In this document: in pieces, positions 15,139 through 21,535 of the stretch
Layout of the letters: the number at the start of each line of letters is the position of its first letter
Position numbering within the stretch: the first letter of the stretch is position 1
Source of the DNA: JAZDOT01 sp043798355
GTDB lineage: Bacteria > Patescibacteriota > Gracilibacteria > Peribacterales > Peribacteraceae
Assembly: GCA_043798355.1 (NCBI GenBank)
Contig: JAZDOT010000045.1
Span: 1-26,406, forward strand
Direction: 5' to 3'
DNA length: 26,406 nucleotides
Notes under the pieces: model-generated
Database searches by the model: none
The model's input: the letters and a program-made list of their open reading frames with translations, nothing else
What the model was told of the DNA's origin: nothing
Made by a program: the position numbers and the translations under genes

Positions 15139-15143
15139 GACTT
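15102..15143 (+). repeat. Heptamer tandem repeat (6 x 7 bp) across the pyrD stop codon
   Basis: Six consecutive heptamers: AGGACTG, AGGACGA, AGGACTT, AGGACGA, AGGACTT, AGGACTT. The pyrD stop TAG (15136-15138) is made by the junction of the last two units. The array ends 6 bases before the pyrK ATG and includes AGGA sequences that might serve as a ribosome site for pyrK. Confidence 0.9.
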
Positions 15144-15149
15144 GGGTTT

Positions 15150-15995
15150 ATGCAGATACCTCTTCAGAGTCGGCTTCCGAGAACCTTCAGGATTGCTGCG
15201 GTGAAGCGCGAGACGGAGGCCGTGACGACATTCACATTCAGGACGACATTCGGGAGCAAACCCGGCCAGTTCGTCATGCTGTGGCTGCCCGGCACCGATG
15301 AGATTCCCATGAGTGTTGCCTTCGACGACGGCAAGGGGACGTTTCGCGTCACGTTCTTCGCAGTCGGCGATATGACGAAGAAGCTTGCTTGTTTGAAGAA
15401 GGGCGATCTCGTGGGTTTGCGTGGTCCGTTCGGGACGCACTACGAGTGGAAAAAGAAGCAGAGTATCGTGCTCGTTGCCGGCGGGTACGGCGCTGCGCCC
15501 ATGTACTTTGCCGCGAAGGAATCTTCCATGGATGGTTGCACATTGGATGTGATCGTCGGTGCGCGCAGTAAAGAATATCTCCTCTTTCTCAGGGAATTCA
15601 AAGCACTTCCGCGTACTACACTGCATATTGCCACTGATGATGGATCGGAAGGACACAAGGGGTATGTGACGGATGTGCTGAAAGATGTGCTCACCGCTCA
15701 CCGCTCACCCCTCGATGCCACTCGGGGCAAGCAGCTCACCGCTCTTTTTGCCTGCGGTCCGGAGCGGATGCTGGTTGCAGTCTCGGATCTCTGTTTTCGG
15801 GAGAAGATCCCCTGCCAACTCTCCCTCGAACGGTACATGAAGTGTGGCTACGGCCTCTGCGGAAACTGCGTTGTAGATCCGCTGGGGATTCGTCTCTGCT
15901 GTGACGGGCCGGTGGTCCGTAATGAAACCTGCCGAAAGATTGCGGAGTTCGGGAAGTACCACAGGGATGCGCTGGGGAGAAGGTGTGAGTTTTGA
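15150..15995 (+). CDS. pyrK: Dihydroorotate dehydrogenase electron-transfer subunit
   Basis: A 281-residue flavin/iron-sulfur protein that passes electrons from PyrD to NAD+. The N-terminal FAD domain has KPGQFVMLWLPGTDEIPMS. The NAD domain has IVLVAGGYGAAPMYFAA and LFACGPERML. The C-terminal 2Fe-2S cluster is CGYGLCGNC...CC (Cys232, Cys237, Cys240 and Cys250/251), matching the PyrK pattern. It starts 11 bases after pyrD, so the two are co-transcribed. Residues near 181-187 (within LTAHRSP) are encoded by a threefold heptamer repeat and look like a small loop insertion just before the conserved CGP motif. A purine-rich 9-bp array starts five bases after the stop. Confidence 0.94.
   Translation: MQIPLQSRLPRTFRIAAVKRETEAVTTFTFRTTFGSKPGQFVMLWLPGTDEIPMSVAFDDGKGTFRVTFFAVGDMTKKLACLKKGDLVGLRGPFGTHYEWKKKQSIVLVAGGYGAAPMYFAAKESSMDGCTLDVIVGARSKEYLLFLREFKALPRTTLHIATDDGSEGHKGYVTDVLKDVLTAHRSPLDATRGKQLTALFACGPERMLVAVSDLCFREKIPCQLSLERYMKCGYGLCGNCVVDPLGIRLCCDGPVVRNETCRKIAEFGKYHRDALGRRCEF
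15689..15709 (+). repeat. Heptamer tandem repeat (3 x GCTCACC) inside pyrK
   Basis: Three perfect GCTCACC units (21 bases) lie within the coding frame. The length is a multiple of three, so the frame is kept. The encoded stretch lies in a surface-loop region between the GYVTDVL and LFACGP motifs. A partial further unit (GCTCACC at about 15734) follows in the same gene. Confidence 0.8.
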
Positions 15996-16000
15996 TTGAA

Positions 16001-16045
16001 GTGCGAGAGGAAAAAGAGGGGAAAGAGGGCAAAGAAGAAAAAGAG
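16001..16045 (+). repeat. 9-bp tandem array after pyrK
   Basis: Five purine-rich units (GTGCGAGAG, GAAAAAGAG, GGGAAAGAG, GGCAAAGAA, GAAAAAGAG) begin five bases after the pyrK stop. The same unit family recurs after rlmI (18196-18240). No inverted partner array is visible here. Confidence 0.75.
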
Positions 16046-16079
16046 AAATTCTCATGAATAAGCCAGAAATCAAGCGAAA

Positions 16080-16106
16080 TTGGCACTCTATGCTTGCAAG
16101 TGCCAA
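16080..16106 (+). promoter_or_regulatory. CIRCE-like inverted repeat (HrcA-type operator)
   Basis: TTGGCACTC-N9-AAGTGCCAA has exactly the 9-N9-9 layout of the CIRCE operator (TTAGCACTC-N9-GAGTGCTAA), with the GCACTC and AGTGC cores kept. The palindrome extends to 11 bases per arm (16077-16087 and 16099-16109). It overlaps the -35 of the promoter at 16094-16122, as expected for a repressor site. HrcA binding is inference; no hrcA, groEL or dnaK gene is in the window. Confidence 0.55.
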
Positions 16107-16122
16107 TTTGCCATGCTATTCT
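16094..16122 (+). promoter_or_regulatory. Promoter of the micropeptide unit
   Basis: TTGCAA (16094-16099), a 17-base spacer and TATTCT (16117-16122) with an upstream TG (TGC-TATTCT) form one of the best promoters in the window. Transcription should start near 16129, about 23 bases before the 15-codon frame. The -35 and part of the spacer lie inside the CIRCE-like palindrome. Confidence 0.65.
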
Positions 16123-16151
16123 TCTTTTCCTACTTCTTTCCCTATATCCCT

Positions 16152-16199
16152 ATGACGACTTTTGGTGGCGGAGGGTGCAGCGGCGGTTGCTGCTCATAA
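16152..16199 (+). CDS. Possible 15-residue Gly/Cys-rich micropeptide (MTTFGGGGCSGGCCS)
   Basis: An ATG at 16152 opens a 15-codon frame ending in TAA, encoding a peptide with seven glycines and three cysteines in its last eleven residues. It sits alone between a strong promoter with a CIRCE-like operator and a perfect terminator, in a transcript of about 115 bases. The cysteine spacing (C-x3-CC) suggests metal or thiol chemistry, but no family is recognised. There is no Shine-Dalgarno sequence, so translation is unproven; the unit may instead be a small regulatory RNA. It is not an attenuator leader for a following gene, because the next gene is on the other strand. Confidence 0.4.
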   Translation: MTTFGGGGCSGGCCS

Positions 16200-16223
16200 T
16201 TACCCCTCCTTCGGTACGGAGAG

Positions 16224-16245
16224 GACGGCCAGAGGCCGTCTTTTT
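16224..16245 (+). terminator. Rho-independent terminator of the micropeptide unit
   Basis: A perfect 7-bp stem, GACGGCC-AGA-GGCCGTC, is followed by five T. On the opposite strand no T-run follows the stem, so it serves the plus-strand transcript and not dedA. Confidence 0.85.
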
Positions 16246-16256
16246 CGTATCGTTGT

Positions 16257-16883
16257 TTATAGCATGAGATCGGGATTCTCAGCATGAATTTTATGTTTCA
16301 TGATCCGGTATCCGATCCAGAGGAGGATCAGGATCACGAGCGCGAACAGTAACTCCTCGAAGCGTTTCGTGCGCTCCCAGAGTGCGATGGCGGCCCCCCC
16401 GAGGAAAAATCCGAGGAGAGGATGGAGGATGCCCCACACGATGCCACTCACGATATTCGCCCCGTAGAAAGGGATGCGGCGCATGTGCGCGATGCCGGCG
16501 AGGAGAGGGGTGACGCCCCTGAGGGGGCCGATGAATCGTCCGAGTGCGACGGAGTGGACCCCCCATTTTCGGAAGAAGGGTTGTCCCTTCTCGATGTACT
16601 TCCAGAGCCGCGGATGGGTCTCGAGGTATTTTTTACCGTGTCTGCCGAATTCATAGCTCAGGGCATCTCCGAGCACAGAACCTGCTATGGCGAAGAAGAC
16701 GAGATCCCAGAAGTCGTACCACCCCTGAGATGCCGCTATGCCCATGAGCACGACGATGGTCGTTCCCGGGATGAAGCTCCCCACGATGGCCAGCGACTCG
16801 AGGCACGCGATGACGAGGGTGAACCAGTAGCCGAGCATCCCGAGGTTCTCGAGGTGCGGGAGGAGGTGCGGAGAGGGAATCAT
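16257..16883 (-). CDS. DedA/VTT-family membrane protein (first copy)
   Basis: A 208-residue integral membrane protein of the DedA (SNARE-associated/VTT) family, members of which flip lipids such as undecaprenyl phosphate or phospholipids. Motifs are CLESLAIVGSFIPGTTIVVL (Glu29, with the PG turn), GDALSYEFGRHGKKYL and ALGRFIGPLRGVTPLLAG, the Arg-rich re-entrant region typical of the family. Several membrane helices follow to a C-terminal ILILLWIGYRI helix. It is a monocistronic minus-strand gene ending just beyond the micropeptide terminator. A second DedA protein is encoded at 21536-22174 and differs in detail (FLPGD here reads FIPGT). The substrate cannot be told from sequence. Confidence 0.88.
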   Translation of the reverse strand: MIPSPHLLPHLENLGMLGYWFTLVIACLESLAIVGSFIPGTTIVVLMGIAASQGWYDFWDLVFFAIAGSVLGDALSYEFGRHGKKYLETHPRLWKYIEKGQPFFRKWGVHSVALGRFIGPLRGVTPLLAGIAHMRRIPFYGANIVSGIVWGILHPLLGFFLGGAAIALWERTKRFEELLFALVILILLWIGYRIMKHKIHAENPDLML

Positions 16884-16990
16884 GCGTTTGAGCGGCGTTT
16901 GGATGAGTGTAGCGATGTACTCTGAGGGGCGCTATGCCGGTTGTCCGCGCGGGTTTGCCGATTTTCTTCTCTGCATGCAGCAGCGCTGTC

Positions 16991-16999
16991 TGGTATGGT
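16991..16999 (+). promoter_or_regulatory. Extended -10 box (TGGTATGGT) of the rRNA methyltransferase gene
   Basis: TGG-TATGGT ends 11 bases before the ATG at 17011, giving a leader of about five bases. It supports 17011 over the upstream in-frame ATG at 16882. Confidence 0.45.
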
Positions 17000-17010
17000 T
17001 TGCGTCATCC

Positions 17011-18195
17011 ATGTCTGCACGCCACCCCGTTCTCACTATTGTTCCGGGCAGCGAGAGCCATCTTCGGAACCACCACCACTCCATCTTTCGCAGTGCGGTC
17101 GAGGCGTTTCCCGATGCCGAGGACGGGTCCATCGTGGAGGTGCGGAGCAGCAGCGGGGATTTTCTCTGTTATGCGATGCTCAATCGCAAGGCGTACATCT
17201 GCGGACGCGCCATCGCTTTCGAACAGGGCGATCCGCTGAAGATGCTCAAGGGTACGATCGAACGCGCCATCCGTTTCCGGGAAGCGTTCTTCAAACGTGA
17301 GGAAACCACGGCGTATCGTCTCGTGAATGCCGAAGGGGACGGGGTGCCGGGACTCATTGTCGATCGTTACGGGGAGACGCTCGTTCTTCAACTCACAACG
17401 CTCGGGATGGATCATCTGCGAACATGGGTGGCGGATCTTCTCGTGGAGCTCTGCGCCCCCTCCGGCATCTTCGAGAAATCCAGCGGGCCTGCGCGGCAGA
17501 AAGAGGGATTGGAAGGCAGAGAGGGGTGGGTGATCGAAGGCGGGGCGGCGGACATCGAAATCCTCGAGCGTGGATTGAAGTACAGGATATCCCTGATGGG
17601 AAGCCAGAAAACGGGGCTCTTCCTCGATCAGCGCGAGATGCGTTCTCTCGTCCGGCAGTCGGCACAAGGCCGGACGGTGCTGGATTGCTGCAGCTATGTC
17701 GGAGGGTTCTCCCTGAATGCGCTCGCAGGAGGAGCCGTCTGCAGCGATGCGGTGGATTACGATGCTCTCGCGATCGCCCGGGCGAAAGAAAATATTTCTT
17801 TGAATGCCATCGAGCCCGGCCGTTTCGCTGGATATGCCGAGGATGTCTTCAATTTCCTGCGTCGGCAGCCCTATCCTCATGCCTACGATTTCGTCATCCT
17901 CGACCCGCCGGCGTTCGCCAAGAGAAGTTCCGATCTGGAACCGGCGAAGAAGGCGTATACGGATCTGAACCGGCTTGCGCTGCAGCTCCTCCCGCCCGGC
18001 GGACTGCTCCTCACCTGTTCCTGCTCGTACCAGATCGACGCTGCCCTGTTCCAGACGATCGTCTTCCATGCCGCCCGCCAGGCGAAGCGCTTCGTGCGCA
18101 TCCTGCAACGCCACCGGCATGCATTCGATCATCCGATTAACCTCAATCATCCGGAGGTGGATTATCTGAAGAGCCTGCTTTTGTGGGTGGAGTGA
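17011..18195 (+). CDS. rlmI: 23S rRNA (cytosine-C5) methyltransferase, RlmI family
   Basis: A 394-residue SAM-dependent methyltransferase, almost the length of E. coli RlmI (396), which methylates C1962 of 23S rRNA. An N-terminal PUA-like domain (SARHPVLTIVPGSESHLRNHH and following) precedes a linker domain (EGDGVPGLIVDRYGETLVLQ) and the Rossmann fold. Motif I is LDCCSYVGGFSLNALAGGA (from residue 224), motif IV is DPPAFAKR (from 298), and the catalytic cysteine motif is TCSCSYQ (Cys336 and Cys338). The frame is open upstream to an ATG at 16882, but the conserved N-terminus and the extended -10 box point to 17011. A 9-bp array starts directly after the stop. Confidence 0.9.
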   Translation: MSARHPVLTIVPGSESHLRNHHHSIFRSAVEAFPDAEDGSIVEVRSSSGDFLCYAMLNRKAYICGRAIAFEQGDPLKMLKGTIERAIRFREAFFKREETTAYRLVNAEGDGVPGLIVDRYGETLVLQLTTLGMDHLRTWVADLLVELCAPSGIFEKSSGPARQKEGLEGREGWVIEGGAADIEILERGLKYRISLMGSQKTGLFLDQREMRSLVRQSAQGRTVLDCCSYVGGFSLNALAGGAVCSDAVDYDALAIARAKENISLNAIEPGRFAGYAEDVFNFLRRQPYPHAYDFVILDPPAFAKRSSDLEPAKKAYTDLNRLALQLLPPGGLLLTCSCSYQIDAALFQTIVFHAARQAKRFVRILQRHRHAFDHPINLNHPEVDYLKSLLLWVE

Positions 18196-18240
18196 GTGTA
18201 GGAAGGCAAAGAGGGGAAAGAGGGCAATGAAGGCAAGGAG
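18196..18240 (+). repeat. 9-bp tandem array immediately after rlmI
   Basis: Five units (GTGTAGGAA, GGCAAAGAG, GGGAAAGAG, GGCAATGAA, GGCAAGGAG) begin at the first base after the stop codon. The units match the array after pyrK (16001-16045), so this is a dispersed family. The next gene's -10 box follows directly. Confidence 0.8.
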
Positions 18241-18242
18241 TG

Positions 18243-18251
18243 TGTTATCAT
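18243..18251 (+). promoter_or_regulatory. Extended -10 box (TGTTATCAT) of the conserved cysteine protein gene
   Basis: TGT-TATCAT ends 6 bases before the ATG at 18258, giving a leaderless mRNA. The position where a -35 would lie falls inside the 9-bp array, so the array may affect promoter strength. Confidence 0.5.
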
Positions 18252-18257
18252 GTCTCC

Positions 18258-18749
18258 ATGAACCTCCCACCTCCCGAGAAACCTGAAACCGGCTGCTGCC
18301 CGCGCTTCGATCCCGCTCCCTGGCAGGACAAGGAGATGACATGGTCGAATAAGCGCTTCGTGAAGGAGCATGTCCGCGCGTTCCTCCGGATTCCCATCGG
18401 CTTCGGCGCGGTGATGAAGAGGGTCATGGAGAAGATCGGGGCTGTACAGGCGCTCGCGGTCCCGCCACTGTGGCTCTCGGACGAAAAATCCTGGTGGGGG
18501 AGCGATCTCTACGTTGCCGTGACGAAGGATGTCCCCGGTGCCGAAATGGCGACGTTCTCGGGGACGATGTATACCCGCGTATTCGAAGGTCCGTACTACA
18601 ATGCGCCTCTCTGGGCGCGGGAGCTCACCAAGTTCCTCCGCGCGAAGGGCAAGGAACCAAAAAAAATTCTTTACTTCTATACGACGTGCCCCAAGTGCGC
18701 GAAGGTCTATGGCAAGAATTACGTTGTAGTCATTGCGCAGACGAATTGA
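18258..18749 (+). CDS. Conserved small cytosolic protein with CC and CPxC motifs (often annotated only as 'hydrolase')
   Basis: A 163-residue soluble protein. I recognise the pattern from proteins that databases loosely label 'hydrolase'. It has an N-terminal TGCCPRFDPAPWQDKEMTW, a middle PPLWLSDEKSWWGSDLYVAV, then PGAEMATFSGTMYTRVFEGP, and a C-terminal YTTCPKCAKVYGKNYVVVIA. The paired cysteines at the N-terminus (CC) and C-terminus (CPKC) could bind a metal such as zinc. The fold may be related to GyrI-like/SOUL-type small-ligand domains; this is inference. No catalytic function is established. The ATG at 18258 starts the conserved region and lies six bases after a -10 box. The gene is convergent with the polysaccharide-acetylation pair, with a REPIN-like element between. 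Confidence 0.75.
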   Translation: MNLPPPEKPETGCCPRFDPAPWQDKEMTWSNKRFVKEHVRAFLRIPIGFGAVMKRVMEKIGAVQALAVPPLWLSDEKSWWGSDLYVAVTKDVPGAEMATFSGTMYTRVFEGPYYNAPLWARELTKFLRAKGKEPKKILYFYTTCPKCAKVYGKNYVVVIAQTN

Positions 18750-18763
18750 ATATTGCGGAGGAT

Positions 18764-18887
18764 AGCCCGTCGCATGGGCTTCCAGCCCATGCATGGGAAA
18801 CACAGTGTCACTTCCCCCTGCTCCGTGGAAACGCGCGAGCATGGCTCTTTGCTTCACGCCATGCGCGGGACGCGCATGGGACGGGCT
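18764..18887. repeat. REPIN-like element: two inverted REP hairpins inside terminal repeats
   Basis: A 124-base element has near-perfect terminal inverted repeats (AGCCCGTCGCATG at 18764-18776 and CATGGGACGGGCT at 18875-18887, one mismatch). Just inside each end is a perfect 9-bp hairpin with a 3-base loop: GCATGGGCT-TCC-AGCCCATGC at 18772-18792 and CCATGCGCG-GGA-CGCGCATGG at 18859-18879. The loops are complementary, as expected for two REPs in opposite orientation. Such doublets are moved by RAYT (REP-associated tyrosine) transposases; none is in the window. It lies between the 3' ends of convergent genes. Confidence 0.75.
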
Positions 18888-18916
18888 GTCTGGCAGGAAG
18901 AAAGGCGCTACCTCAG

Positions 18917-20047
18917 TCAACGAATCTCCATGTGATCCAGGACTGCAGTCGTCGCTTCTACTGCGATGCGGATGCCCTCTGCGTTCCAGTGGGTGTCATC
19001 CGGCCAGTACAGGAGATGAGTTTTTTCTCGCAGGAATGGTCTGAGGAGAGAAACAACTTCGATGTTCTCTTTCTGTGTGAGATCGATCATTCGCTGCAGT
19101 GGATCCTCTTTCGGAGGCACGATTCCTGCGAACGAGGAATAGATGTGTTCCTTGTCCGGGATGGGCAGGAACATGAGGGTTGTCCCGCGCTTCGCGAGGC
19201 ACTCCCGCGCGTGAGCGACGGCCTGTACGGTTTGGTCGTATCCCCGCTTGTCCGCGCTTCGCTCAGCCAATTGCGCCCCCTTTCTGAGGAAGAGCATCTG
19301 TGCGGGATTTTCATGCAGCCAAACTTCGCTATCGAGCGGGGAACCGGTGATCCGATAGACGAGGAGCTTGATCATTTGGTTCGAGAAACGGTTCACGACG
19401 GAGAGGCGCGCGTATTCAACGAAACCGCCGATGCCGCTCTTCACGATTCGTTTGGCTTGTGTCAGAACGGAAGGCGGATCCGAGAAGCACGACGTATCGC
19501 TCCAGAGCTTCTGGATTTCCCCATTATCGCCGCTCAGATTCCGTTCCACTCTGCCCCAGATGACGATCTTCGGCGGCGCCTGAAGGAAGCGCTGTTCGGC
19601 CAGGAACCGCGACATGTCGAGCGGAACCGCGGCCGTGACGGAGCTCTGGCGTTTCGATTGCAGCTGCGTGACGAAGGCAGTTTCATCGCTGTCCGCGGCA
19701 TTTGCCATGAAGGAGTCCCCGATGACCACGATGTCCGCGCGATCATGCTGTGTCGCAGTGGTATTGCGGAATCCGTATGCGTCATTGGTCCATACGAAAG
19801 GTCGGACGATCCTGTACTTCGGTACTCCCAGCATATTTGCGAGGTCGCCGTAACCGTTCATCACCATGCGTTCATTCTTGCGCGGTTGGTCATAGCGAAA
19901 AGCGCCCGTCATGTAGATCCATGGGCGGAAATGATAGGCCTGCGGCGGGAGCACGATCGGCGCGAGACGATCGATGCCGATGAGGAGGGCGAACGCGCAG
20001 GCGATCAGTGTGCAGAAGAGCCGCGGTCTGTCATGGAGACAGTACAT
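18917..20047 (-). CDS. AlgX/AlgJ-like SGNH O-acetyltransferase partner
   Basis: A 376-residue protein with an N-terminal membrane anchor (LFCTLIACAFALLIGI, residues about 10-25) and an extracytoplasmic SGNH-type domain. The nucleophile block is VVIGDSFMAN (Asp111, Ser112), and the distal block is WPDDTHWNAEG (Asp351, His353), the D-x-H-W pattern of AlgJ/AlgX/DltD-type proteins. These take acetyl groups delivered across the membrane by an MBOAT protein and attach them to a polysaccharide. The start at 20047 lies one base after the stop of the MBOAT gene (TAG-A-ATG), so the two are translated as a pair. The frame is open further upstream, but that part overlaps the MBOAT gene. The polymer acted on is unknown. 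Confidence 0.82.
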   Translation of the reverse strand: MYCLHDRPRLFCTLIACAFALLIGIDRLAPIVLPPQAYHFRPWIYMTGAFRYDQPRKNERMVMNGYGDLANMLGVPKYRIVRPFVWTNDAYGFRNTTATQHDRADIVVIGDSFMANAADSDETAFVTQLQSKRQSSVTAAVPLDMSRFLAEQRFLQAPPKIVIWGRVERNLSGDNGEIQKLWSDTSCFSDPPSVLTQAKRIVKSGIGGFVEYARLSVVNRFSNQMIKLLVYRITGSPLDSEVWLHENPAQMLFLRKGAQLAERSADKRGYDQTVQAVAHARECLAKRGTTLMFLPIPDKEHIYSSFAGIVPPKEDPLQRMIDLTQKENIEVVSLLRPFLREKTHLLYWPDDTHWNAEGIRIAVEATTAVLDHMEIR

Positions 20048-20048
20048 T

Positions 20049-21410
20049 CTAAAATTGGAAGTAGATGAAAGGGGAGCTCTCGACGCCGAGCGCGATGAGA
20101 AGGCAGAGTGCGGCGAGGGAGCCGAAGACGCATCCCAAGGGGAGGGTGAATTTTTTGGGGATGCGGGGGATGCAGGGTTCAAGGAGAACGAACAGTCCGG
20201 CAATCGCGAGGACGAGAATGCTCCAGAGTGCGGGGACAGAGGAGGAAATGCTCGACCATCCGATGAGCGATGCGGCGAATGTTCCTGCATCATGCATCGT
20301 CACGGAGCGAAAGAAGATCCATCCGAGGGTGACGAGGAGGAACGTCATGATCCTGCGCGGGAGGAGGGGGAGTCGCTCCAGTCGCTCGAGGCCGATGACG
20401 CGCTCAAGCGCGAGGAGGATGCCGTAGTACAGACCCCAGAGCACGAAGCCCCACCGCGCGCCGTGCCAGAGACCGGAGAGCGTGAACGTGATGATGATGT
20501 TCAGGACGATGCGCGGGAGCGAGCGGCGGCTCCCGCCGAGGGGGATGTAGACGTAGTCGCGGAACCAGCCGGATAAGGTCATGTGCCATCTCCTCCAGAA
20601 CTCCGTCGCGCTCGCGGAGAAATACGGGCAATTAAAATTCTCCGGCAGCCGGAAGCCGAAGAGGAGCGCGAGGCCGATGCCCATGTCCGTGTAGGCCGAG
20701 AAATCGAGGTAGATCTGAAAGCTGTATGCGAAGAGCCCCATCCACGCCGAGAGCGCGGATTGCGCCGGTGATTTGAAGGATGCATCCGCGATCACCGCGA
20801 GGAGGTCGGCGAGAAGGAGTTTCTTGCTGATGCCCAGCGTGAACCGGTAAAGACCTTCCGCCTTCTCACGCCACGGTTCCTCGTGGGGGGCGAACTGCGT
20901 GGCGATGGCAGGAAACCGGATGATGGGTCCTGCGATGAGGTGCGGGAAGAACGACACGAACAGGGCGAATTCCTTCCAGTTTCTGCTTGGGCAAGCCCCG
21001 CGCCGGATGTCGATGAGATAGCTGATGCCTTCGAAGGTGAAGAAGGAGATGCCGAGCGGCAGAGCGATGGAGAAGGGGGGGAGCATCTGGCTTCCAAAGA
21101 CGGTTTGGAGCGTCTCAGCGAGAAATCCATAGTACTTGAACGTACCGAGCATGCTGAGATTGATGAGGAGCCCGAGCGTGAGCCATGCATTTTTTCGATG
21201 CCTGGAAGTCGCATCTGCCAGCCGCCTTCCCACGGTGAAATTGAGGAAGGTGGAGAAGAGCAGGAGTGGAACGAAGAGGGGGTTCCACCACGCGTAGAAA
21301 ATGTAACTCGCGCAGAGAAGAAGCCCCGTGCGGAACTTCGGGAGGAGTGCGTAGGCCCCAACGACGATTGGCAAGAACCAGAAGAGGAAAACAGAACTTT
21401 GGAAGAGCAT
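20049..21410 (-). CDS. MBOAT-family membrane O-acyltransferase (AlgI-like)
   Basis: A 453-residue polytopic membrane protein of the AlgI branch of MBOAT. It begins LFQSSVFLFWFLPIVVGAY, the usual AlgI-type start. It has PLGISFFTFEGISYLIDI, FPHLIAGPIIRF, YLDFSAYTDMGIGLALLFGF, FWRRWHMTLSGWFRDYVYIP and LSGLWHGARWGFVLWGLYYG. The last contains the family's catalytic histidine. It should move acetyl (acyl) groups across the membrane for the SGNH partner encoded just downstream. The two genes form a complete minimal O-acetylation pair, like algI-algJ or patA-patB, but no polysaccharide synthesis gene is visible in the window. The start ATG fits the family N-terminus. Confidence 0.93.
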   Translation of the reverse strand: MLFQSSVFLFWFLPIVVGAYALLPKFRTGLLLCASYIFYAWWNPLFVPLLLFSTFLNFTVGRRLADATSRHRKNAWLTLGLLINLSMLGTFKYYGFLAETLQTVFGSQMLPPFSIALPLGISFFTFEGISYLIDIRRGACPSRNWKEFALFVSFFPHLIAGPIIRFPAIATQFAPHEEPWREKAEGLYRFTLGISKKLLLADLLAVIADASFKSPAQSALSAWMGLFAYSFQIYLDFSAYTDMGIGLALLFGFRLPENFNCPYFSASATEFWRRWHMTLSGWFRDYVYIPLGGSRRSLPRIVLNIIITFTLSGLWHGARWGFVLWGLYYGILLALERVIGLERLERLPLLPRRIMTFLLVTLGWIFFRSVTMHDAGTFAASLIGWSSISSSVPALWSILVLAIAGLFVLLEPCIPRIPKKFTLPLGCVFGSLAALCLLIALGVESSPFIYFQF

Positions 21411-21535
21411 AGGGAAAAGTCGGCGTACTGGTCGATTGTCTGCATGGTAAGCGTGTGTCTTCGAAAAGCAAGATGCCGGTGCTCTTCTGGACTTCCGGAG
21501 TGCGCCTGATCCGTGTACGCTCCCGTTCGATTCCC

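Noticed and set aside
16081..16098. Sigma-54 promoter (TGGCAC ... TTGCA) inside the CIRCE-like palindrome
   Set aside because: The GG and GC doublets are 12 bases apart; sigma-54 promoters need 10. A normal -35/-10 pair with 17-base spacing is present at the same place.
16152..16245. Cysteine-responsive attenuator (Cys codons followed by a terminator)
   Set aside because: There is no plus-strand gene directly downstream to control; the next gene (dedA) is on the opposite strand.
18753..18935. 60-codon frame over the REPIN-like element (MGFQPMHG...)
   Set aside because: It is made of the two hairpins and terminal repeats; such repeat-derived frames are spurious.
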